17,317 nucleotides of DNA, from contig JAURGS010000027.1 of assembly GCA_030833685.1 (NCBI GenBank), positions 1-17,317 of the forward strand, written 5' to 3'. This DNA comes from Rhodoferax sp. (lineage in GTDB: Bacteria; Pseudomonadota; Gammaproteobacteria; Burkholderiales; Burkholderiaceae_C). Positions within the stretch are counted from its first letter, which is position 1, and each line of letters starts with the position of its first letter. Below are positions 16,883 through 17,317 of this stretch, one piece after another. Both the position numbers and the translations under genes were made by a program. A model generated the notes under the pieces. That model was not told where the DNA came from, did no database searches, and was given only the letters and a program-made list of their open reading frames with translations.

Positions 16883-17317
16883 ATGCAAGCTTACAAGCTG
16901 GAAGTACATGATTTGCACAAGCGTTTTGGCAACCATGAGGTTCTCAAAGGCGTTTCGCTGAAGGCCCAAGGCGGGGACGTGATCAGCATCATTGGCAGTT
17001 CCGGGTCGGGCAAAAGTACCCTGCTGCGTTGTATCAACCTGCTGGAGCGCCCGCACCAGGGGCGTATTGTTGTTGCTGGTGAAAATCTGGAGCTGGTACC
17101 AGACCGCCACGGCGAATTGACTGCGCGCGATCCCAGGCAGCTGCAGCGCATGCGCACTCGATTGGCGATGGTTTTTCAACATTTCAATCTCTATCCGCAC
17201 CGCACAGTTCTAGAAAACGTCACACAGGCCCCAATCCTCGTAAACAAAGAATCTGTACAGGATGCAACAACACACGCAAAGGAACTCCTAGAGAGCGTCG
17301 GGTTGGTTGAGAAAATT
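16883..17317 (+). CDS. hisP: amino-acid ABC transporter ATP-binding protein (HisP-like), cut by window edge
   Basis: The first 145 residues of the ATPase that powers the importer from the cytoplasmic face. The Walker A motif GSSGSGKST and the Q-loop region (MVFQHFNLYPHRTVLENV) are present. The ABC signature, Walker B and switch histidine lie beyond the right edge. The order LVPDRHGELTARDPRQLQRMRTRLAMVFQHFNL, split here only in description, closely follows the long insertion typical of HisP. The ATG at 16883 lies 10 bases after the deacylase stop, and GGGAA upstream gives a fair ribosome site. The last ~90 bases use more A-ending codons than the rest, yet the protein still fits the family. Confidence 0.93.
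   Translation, partial: MQAYKLEVHDLHKRFGNHEVLKGVSLKAQGGDVISIIGSSGSGKSTLLRCINLLERPHQGRIVVAGENLELVPDRHGELTARDPRQLQRMRTRLAMVFQHFNLYPHRTVLENVTQAPILVNKESVQDATTHAKELLESVGLVEKI

Overview
The window looks like a chromosomal segment of a betaproteobacterium, most likely order Burkholderiales and perhaps Comamonadaceae. The main reasons are the long RpoD with a Lys/Ala/Pro-rich N-terminal extension, the GC-rich coding bias, and the general style of the proteins. This placement is from recognition only; no search was run. I see no mobile element, phage gene, CRISPR array, rRNA or tRNA. It reads as an ordinary housekeeping and transport region.

Layout, left to right. (1) The N-terminal part of miaA (tRNA dimethylallyltransferase) runs off the left edge on the minus strand. 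Divergent from it is a small unknown protein with a predicted coiled coil and a C-terminal membrane anchor, then an aldo/keto reductase. (2) rpoD lies on the minus strand, convergent with the reductase and separated from it by a perfect hairpin. (3) After a 461-base divergent intergenic region comes a two-gene RND efflux operon: an adaptor overlapping by 4 bases with an MdtB/MdtC-like pump. No outer-membrane channel or regulator gene accompanies it. (4) Next are an unknown minus-strand protein, a divergent small secreted protein, and trhO (tRNA U34 hydroxylase, rhodanese family) on the minus strand. (5) The right end is a plus-strand cluster: an MmgE/PrpD-family protein, then a histidine/lysine-arginine-ornithine-type ABC importer. 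The importer order is binding protein, HisQ-like permease, HisM-like permease, AstE/AspA-family deacylase, HisP-like ATPase; the ATPase is cut by the right edge.

How the genes may work together. The ABC cluster is the most suggestive group. A zinc deacylase sits between the permease and ATPase genes with 10-base gaps. This suggests that the importer takes up an N-acylated amino acid, or a related amide, and that the deacylase releases the free amino acid in the cytoplasm. The substrate cannot be read from sequence. The RND pair should export toxic compounds, borrowing an outer-membrane channel encoded elsewhere. A 28-base inverted repeat overlaps its best promoter candidate and is a plausible repressor site.

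I found no clearly new multi-gene system. The best leads are the embedded deacylase, the operator-like repeat, and three small uncharacterised proteins.
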